Shown here: positions 1-8,073 of the stretch, in pieces
Layout of the letters: every line of letters starts with the position of its first letter
Position numbering within the stretch: position 1 is the stretch's first letter
Assembly: GCA_964459325.1 (NCBI GenBank)
Contig: CAYWKU010000024.1
Span: forward strand, 1-50,582
Origin: CAYWKU01 sp964459325
GTDB lineage: Bacteria > RBG-13-61-14 > CAYWKU01
Direction: 5' to 3'
DNA: 50,582 bases
The notes under the pieces: model-generated
Told to the model about the DNA's origin: nothing
Seen by the model: only the letters and a program-made list of their open reading frames with translations
The model's database searches: none
Made by a program: the position numbers and the translations under genes

Positions 1-68
1 TAAGTATTACACCCAGTTGGTGCTTTTTCACTTACCTAAAGCGGGAAGCTTGGGGGTTTTCCGGGCTA

Positions 69-97
69 TTGCTAAAAGGAGCAACGGCGGTTATTAT
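69..97 (+). promoter_or_regulatory. sigma70-like promoter for the MBL-fold gene, predicted leaderless
   Basis: TTGCTA (69-74), a 17-bp spacer and TATTAT (92-97). The next ATG lies 7 bp after the -10 box, so transcription should start at or within a base or two of that ATG. The TTG at 69, which is in frame and could be taken as a start codon, is the first three bases of this -35 box. Seen by eye only. Confidence 0.5.
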
Positions 98-104
98 CCG
101 CACC

Positions 105-965
105 ATGCACCCCGAAGAGATAACCCTGAAATGGCTGGGAACGGGCGGCTTCCAGATAACCTTCGGCGATGAAGTTATGCTGGTGGACCCTTTTCTGTCC
201 CGCCCTCACGACGCAAGCCCGGGCCTGTCGCTCACCCGGCAGCAGTTCAAAGACTACAGTTTGCTGCTTTGCACCCACGCCCGGTTCGAGCATTTCACCG
301 ATGCGCCGCACCTTGCCGCTACCGTTGACGCCCCGGTTTACATGCCCGGATGCGGTAAAAGGGATGTGAAGAAAGCCTGGCGCAGCCTTCACAGTTCCGC
401 CCGCAACGGAAACCCCGACAAGTGGTTCTCGCTGGAGGAGACGGGCCGAGTCAGGACCGGCGAGCTGACGGCGACGCCGCTAAAAACCACCCGCGAGGGG
501 CTTGACGCACCCGGTGCATGGAGCCTGCTCAAACGCGCCGCCAGTTACGCTCCCCGCTCGGAGGGGTTGAAGCGGAGCCTGGCTTACGCCGCCACCCATC
601 CGTACGGGCCGTCTTACGCCATGCACATGGATTTCAATGACCGAGGCTCCCGGATGCTTTTCTTCGGCAGCCTGCCGAAGCACGTGTTTCGGGTCACTCC
701 GGCCACCGGGCGGGCGGACGTGTTGGCTGTGCCGTACTTTCCCGACAATCGCCATCAAATGAGGGAGGTGGCGCGGCTGGTCGAGCGTTTTCAGCCCCGG
801 GCGATACTTGCCCACCATTTCGACCTGTGGATGCCGCCGGTGAGCGGGGCAGTGGATGTGAAAAAGTGGCAAGCAAGGCTCGAAGCCCGCTTCCCCGGCA
901 AACCCGTTTATTTCCCCGAGCCACTCAAGAGCTTCACCATGGAGGACGTGCTCGGCGGGAAGTAA
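105..965 (+). CDS. Metallo-beta-lactamase-fold protein, UlaG-like, with degenerate metal site
   Basis: A 286-aa cytoplasmic protein. The N-terminus (LKWLGTGGFQITFGDEVMLVDPF) and the spacing of later motifs match the UlaG/RomA-type metallo-beta-lactamase fold. The usual HxHxDH metal motif reads H-A-R-F-E-H around residue 80, so the second His is Arg and the Asp is Glu. A late AHHFD motif near residue 250 could still supply a ligand. The substrate cannot be named, and activity may be altered or lost. ATG 105 is chosen over an in-frame TTG at 69, because the TTG sits in a promoter -35 box and the protein then begins directly with the first beta strand. The TetR gene follows 51 bp downstream in the same direction, so the two may be co-transcribed. 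Confidence 0.7.
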   Translation: MHPEEITLKWLGTGGFQITFGDEVMLVDPFLSRPHDASPGLSLTRQQFKDYSLLLCTHARFEHFTDAPHLAATVDAPVYMPGCGKRDVKKAWRSLHSSARNGNPDKWFSLEETGRVRTGELTATPLKTTREGLDAPGAWSLLKRAASYAPRSEGLKRSLAYAATHPYGPSYAMHMDFNDRGSRMLFFGSLPKHVFRVTPATGRADVLAVPYFPDNRHQMREVARLVERFQPRAILAHHFDLWMPPVSGAVDVKKWQARLEARFPGKPVYFPEPLKSFTMEDVLGGK

Positions 966-1016
966 AGTAACCCCGTTGATGCGACTTCGTTCGATTTAAT
1001 GCCCCGGGAGAATTGA

Positions 1017-1655
1017 ATGGCAAAATCCAAGCCGGCGCCCAGTCGAGAACAGCTTATAACCGTTTCTACCCGGATGTTCGCAACTTACGGATTCGCCCGC
1101 ACCACCCTCCGGGCTATCGCCGACGAGGCGAAGGTCAACCAGGGAATGATTCATTACTACTGGCGCACCAAAATCGCGCTGTATGAAGAAGTTTACAAGC
1201 GGGTTTTCGAGGATTTCAACAAGATGGTGGACGAATCCTTCTCCGGCGTGCAGGCTCTGAACCTCAACACCCATGAAGGCAAAAAGGAAATGGCGAATAT
1301 CGTCATCCGGGAAGCGTTCCGGCTTTTGGAGCGTCAGCCTTATATCGCCCATATTATAGCCAGGCACATAATGGGGGACGCTGAAGGCACCGAGCATCTT
1401 ATTGACGACGTGGCCCGGCCTCTTTTCAACCGCGCTTCCGAAATCCTGGAGAGCTTTGCCCGTGAGGGTTACATACGGCAGCAGAACATGAAGCACTTGG
1501 TGGCGAGCCTGCTTTTCATATTCATGGGGTATCACATAGGCGGCGGAAATTACCTGTTTCCGGGAGAAAACTTCACCGGAGACCCGGAATCCAAAAGCAG
1601 GCTGGCGGGGTTTTTATCTCAACTGCTCCAGTTCGCCATAGTGCCCGAGCTATAA
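1017..1655 (+). CDS. TetR/AcrR family transcriptional regulator
   Basis: A 212-aa repressor-type protein. The N-terminal helix-turn-helix covers about residues 10-56, with the family signature TTLRAIADEAKVNQGMIHYYW, where the MIHYYW-K stretch is the recognition helix and its C-cap. The rest is an all-helical ligand-binding and dimerisation domain with no recognisable ligand motif. It starts at ATG 1017 behind GGGAG. By family knowledge it should bind a short palindrome near its own or neighbouring promoters and release on binding a small hydrophobic compound. The likely targets, by position, are the upstream MBL-fold gene or the downstream radical SAM gene; this is inference. Confidence 0.88.
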   Translation: MAKSKPAPSREQLITVSTRMFATYGFARTTLRAIADEAKVNQGMIHYYWRTKIALYEEVYKRVFEDFNKMVDESFSGVQALNLNTHEGKKEMANIVIREAFRLLERQPYIAHIIARHIMGDAEGTEHLIDDVARPLFNRASEILESFAREGYIRQQNMKHLVASLLFIFMGYHIGGGNYLFPGENFTGDPESKSRLAGFLSQLLQFAIVPEL

Positions 1656-1772
1656 GTTTTAAGGCCTCAAGACATGACATGCGCCCGGGGAGGCGGTCAG
1701 CACGTTATCACCGGCGGCGATAATGACCCGACTATCAGTGCCACTGGTTGCTCTGTCCGCCACGCCTTATCG

Positions 1773-1846
1773 ATGGCAGGCCCGGCTCCTGTCGGTCAAG
1801 CCGGATACTATCTTGTAACGCGCGGCAGCAGTGCCGCGCCTACCAT
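1773..1846. repeat. Two back-to-back ATGGTAGG hairpin repeats, one degraded
   Basis: The stretch begins ATGGCAGGCCCGGC and ends with a reverse-orientation copy, CGCGGCAGCAGTGCCGCGC then CTACCAT. Both belong to the hairpin-repeat family found again at 41.8, 44.6, 44.8, 48.5 and 50.2 kb. The left copy has lost its right arm. The rest of the 1656-1905 gap has no convincing gene. Confidence 0.7.
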
Positions 1847-1869
1847 AAAAAAATCTTTCAGTGCGCCTA

Positions 1870-1898
1870 TTGTCGAGGGGTGTGGCTTGCTATATATT
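1870..1898 (+). promoter_or_regulatory. sigma70-like promoter of the radical SAM gene, predicted leaderless
   Basis: TTGTCG (1870-1875), 17 bp, TATATT (1893-1898). The ATG at 1906 lies 7 bp after the -10 box and has no Shine-Dalgarno sequence, so the mRNA probably starts at or next to the start codon. Confidence 0.5.
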
Positions 1899-1905
1899 AT
1901 TCGCC

Positions 1906-3237
1906 ATGCGTATTTTGTTGATTTACCCGCGCTACGGCTACCACCATAAGGGCGGTCTCCAGGAACCCCTCGGCGTGTTATATATCGCCGACGCACTTCA
2001 AAAAGCGGGCCACCGGGCCGAAGTATGGGACATGACCTTTTCGCAAACGGCGCCCGAGCTGTCCGGGGTTCCGGGCGACTTCGACATGGTGGGTATTTCC
2101 AGCTCCAGCGCCCTATACGGCAAGGCGCTTGAGATTCTCAGGGCCATCAAAGCCCTAAAGCCGGAAATGCCGGTAATCATCGGCGGCCCACACGCCACCG
2201 CGCTGCCCGAAGACGCGGTCAGCGACGGTTTCGACGTGGCGGTCATCGGGGAAGCCGAGGTAAGCGCGCCGGCGTTGGCAAACGCCCTCGAGAAAGGCGG
2301 CGACCTGTCCCGGGTTCCCGGTATCGCATACTCCCATGGTGTAAACGTCCGAACCAACCCTCCCACATCGTTCATCGCCGACCTCGACTCCCTGCCCCAC
2401 CCCGACCGCTCCCGACTGAACTATGACAGCTATTTTTCTCACGGCATGGGCCAGGCGGGGGTGGTGGCGATGCGCGGCTGCCCGTACCGGTGCAGCTACT
2501 GCAAGCCGATGCAGGAGAAACTTTTCGGCAACAAAATCCGCCGCCGCTCGCCCGGCGACGTGGCGACGGAAGTGGACGCCATCGCCCGCAACATTTGCGA
2601 CAGGGTGCTTTTCCGCGACGACGCTTTCACCACTCACTCGCCGGACTGGTTCCGGGAGCTGGGGCGGAATATCAGTGAGATGAAGACACCGCTGTGGGGA
2701 TGGGTGTGCCAGGGGCGCGTTGACCAGATAACCCCGGAGTTGCTGGATGCCATGCAGGAGGCGGGGCTGAAGATGATAGCCTTCGGCGTCGAGTCAGGAA
2801 GCCAGAAAATATTGAATTACTACAAAAAGGGCATTACCGTCGAGCAAACCGAAAGAGCTTTCGAGCTGTGCCGCGAGCGAAACATCGGAACTCACGCTTT
2901 CGTGATGATAGGAGCTCCCGAGGAGACGATTGAAGACGTTGAGGCCACCATGAGCCTGCTCGAGCGCATCCGGCCCAACAGCGTAAGCCCTTCGGTCACC
3001 ACCCCCGCGCCGGGCACCGAGCTTTACGAGCTGGCCCGGCTGGAGAAAACCTACAATATCGGCGACTGGTCGGAAGCCGACTACTTCGCCAACTTCCACC
3101 CGTTGAAGCTGCACCACCTGACCGAAGCGCAAATCGTTGAAGCCCGGGAAAAAATGGCGCTCATGGGCATAGGCTATGGCCCGGAGACCGCTCCGAGAAT
3201 CAACGAGGTCCCGCGCTGCCTAACCCGTACAGGTTGA
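1906..3237 (+). CDS. B12-binding domain/radical SAM protein (BchE-type)
   Basis: A 443-aa protein. Residues about 1-130 form a cobalamin-binding Rossmann-like domain (MRILLIYPRYGYHHKGG, later VIIGGPHATALPEDA). A radical SAM domain follows, with the cluster motif CPYRCSYC near residue 190 that binds the 4Fe-4S cluster and SAM. Class B methylases and anaerobic cyclases (BchE-like) share this layout; the substrate is not evident. ATG 1906 is chosen over upstream in-frame starts because it begins the first beta strand and lies just behind a good promoter. Its 3' end overlaps the convergent lptD gene by 38 bp. A second, distant relative of the same architecture lies at 44.9 kb. Confidence 0.85.
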   Translation: MRILLIYPRYGYHHKGGLQEPLGVLYIADALQKAGHRAEVWDMTFSQTAPELSGVPGDFDMVGISSSSALYGKALEILRAIKALKPEMPVIIGGPHATALPEDAVSDGFDVAVIGEAEVSAPALANALEKGGDLSRVPGIAYSHGVNVRTNPPTSFIADLDSLPHPDRSRLNYDSYFSHGMGQAGVVAMRGCPYRCSYCKPMQEKLFGNKIRRRSPGDVATEVDAIARNICDRVLFRDDAFTTHSPDWFRELGRNISEMKTPLWGWVCQGRVDQITPELLDAMQEAGLKMIAFGVESGSQKILNYYKKGITVEQTERAFELCRERNIGTHAFVMIGAPEETIEDVEATMSLLERIRPNSVSPSVTTPAPGTELYELARLEKTYNIGDWSEADYFANFHPLKLHHLTEAQIVEAREKMALMGIGYGPETAPRINEVPRCLTRTG

Positions 3238-5305
3238 CCTGCAGGCGATACCTGACCTCCTCGGGGTCGGTATGGTATGAAACTTCCCCCCTCAGGGACC
3301 AGCAGTCGGAAGCCGGGGTAAGCAACGCTCCCCCGCCGTGGTCGACGAACCGGCCCTCGGTGATATTTATGAAATTGAAGTAAGTCAACGCCACCGCGGG
3401 TGTAAGTTGAACTTTGGCCCGGTTTTTCAGGAATTGCCAGTCGTCCTCGCCCTGGTATCGGTACGAGACGCTCGCCGTGTCCCCCCGCTTGTCCCGGAAG
3501 ACGCCCCCGGCCATGGCGTAGTTGTATTCCCCCTCGTTCAATTCGTAGCTGGTGTCCGCGTCGAAAGTCACCCATTCCCGCGCCCTTACCCGCAATTGCC
3601 CCCGCAAGGTGCGGAATTCACCGTCCTCGGGAGTGTATTCCTGCGTTACCTCGAACTGCGCAAGGTCGTGGATGCGCAGCTTTCCCCTTTCTCCGGCTTT
3701 TCTCATCAACAGGTGCTGGTCGAGGTTGAATTCGAACGCCTGCAAATCGGTCATCGTATCCGTAAAGTCGGTGGGAGGGGGCATATTGGAATGGACGTCG
3801 TCAGTGACTATATATCCGGCTCGCGGCTCGACGGTATGTTTGTATCTTCCCCTCCAGTGACGATAAAACCTCAACCCGCCTTCGGCCCTGGCGACTGCCA
3901 GGGAGCGGTGGTATTCGGTATCGTCGGTTTCCCAACCGGTTCCCCGCCACCCGACTTCCGGGGAGAAATACGCGCCGCTGAAGGGCCGCAAGGTGGCGGT
4001 CAAAAACGGGTAAACGTCCCCGTGCCGCACCCATCGGTTATCTTCGTAAGGGGAGCCATGCTCGGGCGAATGCCTGTAGAAATTATCAACGGTGGTGCGA
4101 ATCCCCGCCTGAAGGGGGAGATAGGGAATTGAAATCAGCGAAGTGCGCGCCGCCGCGCGGGGTAGCTGGTGGTACACGAGGTCGTCCCGGTCTTCGTAGC
4201 CATAGCGGTCTCCGATGTCGTCGCCCTGCAAATCGTCCACGTACCGGGTGAAAAGGGACATTTCGCCCCAACTGAAGGGCCTTTCCAGTATCATCCGGCT
4301 TTCCAGTGACCGGGAGCGTTCCTCGACAAGGTTATCGCCCCTGAAGTCACGGATGTACTCGTTGTCGGATATGTGCCTGACGTCTTGCCGCCATTCCAGG
4401 CCCGTGAAAAGGGGAATCCTGCCCTCGTAAACGCCCGCCCAGCGGTTTTCTTCTTCCTTCCGGTCATCCAGGTAATAGCCGTCGAGCTCGCCGGCGCGGC
4501 CCTTCCGCCTGACCCACCTTACCTCCAGCTCCTGCTTGACTCCCCTCTTTTCCAGGTACTTTTCGGTGACGGTAAAATCCCACCACCTGGCGGTGGCCAC
4601 GTAGAAGGGAAGGGCGAACTCGAAGCCGTTACGGGAGGAGTAACCCACTTTCGGAATCAGAAAACCGGTCTGCCTTTCGGTTTTCATGGGCCAGCCGGCG
4701 ACGGGAAGGTAAATAACAGGGGTGTCCTTGATTCTGAAAGTAGCCCCTTCGGCCCTTGCCCAGCCTTCCTCTTTAAATTTGATTCTGGCGGCCTTTACCG
4801 CCCAGTCGGGTTTTTCACCCTCCGGGCATTTGCAGGTGGTGTATGTAGCGTTTCTTATCAGGTAAGTGCCGGGGCCTATTTTTTCTATCTTTTCGGCGCC
4901 CACGGTGGCGTGGTTCTGAGCGATGTAAAGGGTGGCCTCGACCACCGTCCCCTCCCTGGTATTCCTGTCGAAACTGAACCTTTGGCAGGTAAATTCCGAG
5001 TCCCGGGATTTAACCTTGACATTCCCACTCGCCTCCACCCGGCCCGTGATATTGTCCACTTCGAGCCGGTCACAGGTGAGGTTGAACTCTTCAGCTTCCA
5101 CCCTTACGTTGCCCTCGACCCGGTAGGAATCTTCCCCCCGCCAGTAAGTTACCTTATCGCCCCTGATGGTTACCGGGCCTGTAATTTCGTCCAGTGCCGG
5201 GATGACGGGGCCGGTTTTCTGCCGGCTCATGGCGGGAGTGACCGTCGCGAGGGCAACCGTAATGAAGAATAAAATAAGGGCGAATGTCCGCGTTCCTCGG
5301 TACAT
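3200..5305 (-). CDS. lptD: LPS-assembly protein LptD (OstA)
   Basis: A 701-aa outer-membrane beta-barrel protein that, with LptE, inserts LPS into the outer leaflet. A signal peptide spans about residues 1-25 (RTFALILFFITVALATV). It is followed by an OstA/LptA-like jellyroll domain of about 110 residues (ITGPVTIRGDKVTYW, YRVEGNVRV, DRLEVDNITGRVEASGNV), then a long barrel rich in alternating aromatic and charged residues to the C-terminus. Cysteines occur in the N-terminal part (TTCKCPEG) and near the C-terminus (SDCWS), as expected for the interdomain disulfides of the family. ATG 5305 is chosen: it has GGAACGG upstream and follows the folC stop by one base, while the longer TTG start at 5323 adds only six residues. 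It shows that the cell is a diderm. LptE was not seen. Confidence 0.9.
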   Translation of the reverse strand: MYRGTRTFALILFFITVALATVTPAMSRQKTGPVIPALDEITGPVTIRGDKVTYWRGEDSYRVEGNVRVEAEEFNLTCDRLEVDNITGRVEASGNVKVKSRDSEFTCQRFSFDRNTREGTVVEATLYIAQNHATVGAEKIEKIGPGTYLIRNATYTTCKCPEGEKPDWAVKAARIKFKEEGWARAEGATFRIKDTPVIYLPVAGWPMKTERQTGFLIPKVGYSSRNGFEFALPFYVATARWWDFTVTEKYLEKRGVKQELEVRWVRRKGRAGELDGYYLDDRKEEENRWAGVYEGRIPLFTGLEWRQDVRHISDNEYIRDFRGDNLVEERSRSLESRMILERPFSWGEMSLFTRYVDDLQGDDIGDRYGYEDRDDLVYHQLPRAAARTSLISIPYLPLQAGIRTTVDNFYRHSPEHGSPYEDNRWVRHGDVYPFLTATLRPFSGAYFSPEVGWRGTGWETDDTEYHRSLAVARAEGGLRFYRHWRGRYKHTVEPRAGYIVTDDVHSNMPPPTDFTDTMTDLQAFEFNLDQHLLMRKAGERGKLRIHDLAQFEVTQEYTPEDGEFRTLRGQLRVRAREWVTFDADTSYELNEGEYNYAMAGGVFRDKRGDTASVSYRYQGEDDWQFLKNRAKVQLTPAVALTYFNFINITEGRFVDHGGGALLTPASDCWSLRGEVSYHTDPEEVRYRLQVNLYGLGSAGPR

Positions 5306-5306
5306 A

Positions 5307-6557
5307 TCAACCGTTCCGGTCAATCAGTTCCCGGATTTCCCCCACCAGGTAGAGCGACCCTGCCGCCAGCACCAGCCCGTTTTCCCCGGCTTCGGCCACG
5401 GCGGATTCCAGCGCCTGGGCCACGGTTTGGTGAGCGGTCGCTTCCATGCCCATCTCAACTGCAACCCGGGCCACTTCCGACGGTTCGTAGCAGGCCATAT
5501 CCCGCAGTGGAACGGCGTGCAGTCCCCCGATATGCGGCTTGAGGATGGACAGGAAGGTTTTCAGGTCCTTGGTAACCTGCATGCCGATGATGAGCCTGAC
5601 GGGTCTGTCGGGAAAATGGTCGGCCAGGGCATCCGCCAGGACGCGCGCGCCCCCGGGGTTGTGGGTGCCGTCCAGCAGCACCTGCGGCTCGATTTCTTCT
5701 ATAAGTTCCAGCCTTCCCGGCCACCGGACCTCTACGAGTGCCTGCCGGACGGCCTTTTCATTTAATTGGAAGCCTTTTTCGGTCAGGCATTCCGCCGAAG
5801 CCAGGGCCATGGCGCTGTTCTGCAACTGGTGCCGCCCGATAAGGCCGCATCGGAGGTTTTCGAGATGCAGGGATGCGCCCCGGTAGTTGAAAAGCGGGTA
5901 TCCCGTCTCGGTTGTCTCGAAGTTGGCGCCTTCCACCATAAGCGGCGCCCCCACTTCTTCGGCACGCGCCCTTACTACTTCCATCACTTCCGAAGGCTGC
6001 CGGCTTATTACGGCCTTGACGCCCTTTTTCAGTATACCCGCCTTCTCCCGAGCCACGGATGCGATATTATTACCCAGAAACTCCTGATGGTCCATGGAAA
6101 CCGGCGTTATAATGGTAAGAAGCGGATTTACGAGGTTGGTGGCGTCGAGCCTTCCGCCCAGGCCCACCTCAACCAGCACGATGTCGGGACGCTTTTCCGC
6201 GAAGTATTTGAAGGCGATGGCGGTGGTGAACTCGAAGTAGGTAGGCTCCAGGCCGTCGCAGACGGAGCCGACCTCTTCCTCAAGCTTTTCCAGGTCGGAG
6301 TCGCTGATTTGTTCGGCGTCGAGGGTGACCCTTTCATTGAACGTATGCAGGTGCGGGGACGAATAAAAACCTGTGCGGTAGCCCGATTTCATCAGTATGT
6401 CCCGGAGCATGGCCGCGGTGCTGCCCTTGCCGTTGGTTCCGGCTATGTGAACGGTTTTATAGGCAAGTTGTGGGTTCCCCAGCCTTCCGAGCAGCTCCGA
6501 AACGGTCTCCAGGCCGGGTTTTATGACGCTTCCCTTTAAATCGCTTAACTTCAACAT
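5307..6557 (-). CDS. folC: Bifunctional dihydrofolate synthase/folylpolyglutamate synthase
   Basis: A 416-aa Mur-ligase family enzyme. It joins glutamate to dihydropteroate and then adds further glutamates to folates, using ATP in the cytoplasm. The P-loop GTNGKGST lies near residue 40, followed by the folate-loop region (TGFYSSPHLHTFNERV), the Mg/ATP segments (FEFTTAIAF, LVEVGLGGRLDATN, ITPVSMDHQEFLG) and the C-terminal glutamate-ligase domain (LLDGTHNPGGARVLADAL). The length is normal for the family. The start ATG has no Shine-Dalgarno sequence but a perfect TATAAT box ends 8 bp upstream. It is transcribed directly into lptD (one-base spacing). The folate link to the downstream pan genes (PanB uses methylene-THF) is only thematic. 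Confidence 0.93.
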   Translation of the reverse strand: MLKLSDLKGSVIKPGLETVSELLGRLGNPQLAYKTVHIAGTNGKGSTAAMLRDILMKSGYRTGFYSSPHLHTFNERVTLDAEQISDSDLEKLEEEVGSVCDGLEPTYFEFTTAIAFKYFAEKRPDIVLVEVGLGGRLDATNLVNPLLTIITPVSMDHQEFLGNNIASVAREKAGILKKGVKAVISRQPSEVMEVVRARAEEVGAPLMVEGANFETTETGYPLFNYRGASLHLENLRCGLIGRHQLQNSAMALASAECLTEKGFQLNEKAVRQALVEVRWPGRLELIEEIEPQVLLDGTHNPGGARVLADALADHFPDRPVRLIIGMQVTKDLKTFLSILKPHIGGLHAVPLRDMACYEPSEVARVAVEMGMEATAHQTVAQALESAVAEAGENGLVLAAGSLYLVGEIRELIDRNG

Positions 6558-6565
6558 GGCGCTTT

Positions 6566-6571
6566 ATTATA
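6566..6571 (-). promoter_or_regulatory. TATAAT -10 box of folC, predicted leaderless
   Basis: A perfect TATAAT on the minus strand ends 8 bp before the folC ATG. No convincing -35 hexamer lies 16-18 bp upstream, so promoter strength is uncertain. Confidence 0.4.
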
Positions 6572-6629
6572 GACCGGAAGGGTAGTAGGGGCGCCGTTGA
6601 AAGTCAATTTCGCGCCGGTTTTCGCGGGG

Positions 6630-8012
6630 TTAGTGAAAGTATCCGAGGGCTTCGAGGTCGCGGATGACGCGCTCGGGAGTCTTTACCCGCCGAGACCCGC
6701 CCATCTTCTCCGACAGTTTTTCGTTTTTATCCAACCATTTTTTCAGGCGGGAGGCCAGCCCATGTTTTAATCCGGAGTAAAACTCCACATCGGTCAGGTT
6801 ATTCTTTTCGGCGGGGTCTTCGATTGTGTCGTAAAGCTCTTCCTGCCCGTTTTCCTCGTTGTATATATACTTGAACCGGTTGCCGGAAATTGCGTGAATC
6901 TCCCCCAGTTCCGAGTATACATATTTGCCCGGTCTGCCCGATACCTGCCCCTCGGCAAAAGGCAGCAAGTCGAGGCCCTGCAGGCTCTCGGGAGGCTCGA
7001 GGTCGCACAATCGGGCAAGTGTCGGAAAAATATCGATATTTTGAGCAAGCTCGTCGATTTCCATGCCTTTTTCCCGGCCCGGCCCGGCCATAATCAGGGG
7101 CACGCGGATAAGTTCCTCGTAAAGTGAGGTCCCATGAGTTACGCAGCCGTGCTCGGTAAACTCCTCGCCGTGGTCGCCGGATATAACCACTACGGTGTTT
7201 TCCTTCAGACCTTCGGTTTCTAGCTTGCTCATAATACGCCCTATCAGATGGTCGGTGTAAGCGATTTCCCCGTCATAAAGGGAGATGTTGTGTTGAACGT
7301 CCTTTTTGGAAAAATCGAGCTGATTATTGCATATTTTTTTCCAGTTCGAGGGAGTTATGGATACGGCGTCGGGATGTTCATCGTATTTTCTGTATTCTTC
7401 GGGAGGCGCATATTCGAAATGGGGGGACATAAGGTGTATAAAGATAAGCCAGGGTTTGTAATCCGATTCCAGGACGCCTTTTACCCTTTCCAATATTTCA
7501 TAATCCTCCCCCGAGGCGGCGTCGTAAATCCTGAATCCGCGCTCGAAGCCGTATCGCCCCCACAGGTGTTTATTTTGGGTCCATCCGTAGCACCGGTAGC
7601 CTTTTGAGGAGAAGAACTCCGGGATTGTCGGAAAAGTTTCCCTCAAACCGGGCAGCTTTTTCGGCTCTTGTGCTTTCCCCTTTCCGTAGGCGCGGGGATT
7701 TCTGATTTTGTGAACCGACTGGTAAGTCGAGGTAAGTGTGCTGGCTACTGAGGGTTTCGTCCATGACGACTGGGCAAAGGCGTTTTTGAACAATACCCCC
7801 TCCCGGGCAAGCTTATCGATGTTGGGAGTAACGTCCCGGGAGTAGCCGTAAGCCCCGACGTGGTCGGCGCGGAGCGATTCGATGCTTATAATCAACAAGT
7901 TGGGCCTGTTGTTTTTGTTTTTTTCGCACGCGGCCGTCAGGCACGCTGCGCAAATGACCGACAAGCACAGGCACGCCGCCATTTTGTTATTTAAAAAATA
8001 TTTGACAACCAT
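6630..8012 (-). CDS. Sulfatase/alkaline-phosphatase-fold lipoprotein or secreted hydrolase
   Basis: A 460-aa protein with an N-terminal hydrophobic segment ending in Ala-Ala-Cys (around residue 29), compatible with a lipoprotein or a periplasmic enzyme. The body is a sulfatase/alkaline-phosphatase superfamily domain: NLLIISIESLRADHVGAYGY (metal loop), SSWTKPSVASTLTS (nucleophile loop), VISGDHGEEFTEHG (second metal site). A true sulfatase needs C/S-x-P-x-R, from which formylglycine is made. Here the sequence is T-K-P-S-V, so the nucleophile is probably Thr, as in phospho-transferring members of the superfamily. The first metal Asp is replaced by Glu (SIE). It is the last gene of the cAMP cluster, 61 bp behind the phosphodiesterase, so it may be co-transcribed. 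The substrate is unknown; a phosphodiester or phospholipid head-group is more likely than a sulfate ester. Confidence 0.75.
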   Translation of the reverse strand: MVVKYFLNNKMAACLCLSVICAACLTAACEKNKNNRPNLLIISIESLRADHVGAYGYSRDVTPNIDKLAREGVLFKNAFAQSSWTKPSVASTLTSTYQSVHKIRNPRAYGKGKAQEPKKLPGLRETFPTIPEFFSSKGYRCYGWTQNKHLWGRYGFERGFRIYDAASGEDYEILERVKGVLESDYKPWLIFIHLMSPHFEYAPPEEYRKYDEHPDAVSITPSNWKKICNNQLDFSKKDVQHNISLYDGEIAYTDHLIGRIMSKLETEGLKENTVVVISGDHGEEFTEHGCVTHGTSLYEELIRVPLIMAGPGREKGMEIDELAQNIDIFPTLARLCDLEPPESLQGLDLLPFAEGQVSGRPGKYVYSELGEIHAISGNRFKYIYNEENGQEELYDTIEDPAEKNNLTDVEFYSGLKHGLASRLKKWLDKNEKLSEKMGGSRRVKTPERVIRDLEALGYFH

Positions 8013-8073
8013 GTCGGGTTTACAGATGAGGAAACCCGGGCGCCGTTTTTTTCGGGGAATGCGCCCGGCCCGA

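Noticed and set aside
3338..5272. Plus-strand frames of 264 and 299 codons over lptD
   Set aside because: Antisense shadows of the outer-membrane protein gene, without start signals or domain patterns.
6630..8012. Formylglycine-dependent sulfatase
   Set aside because: The C/S-x-P-x-R motif is absent; only the superfamily assignment is kept.
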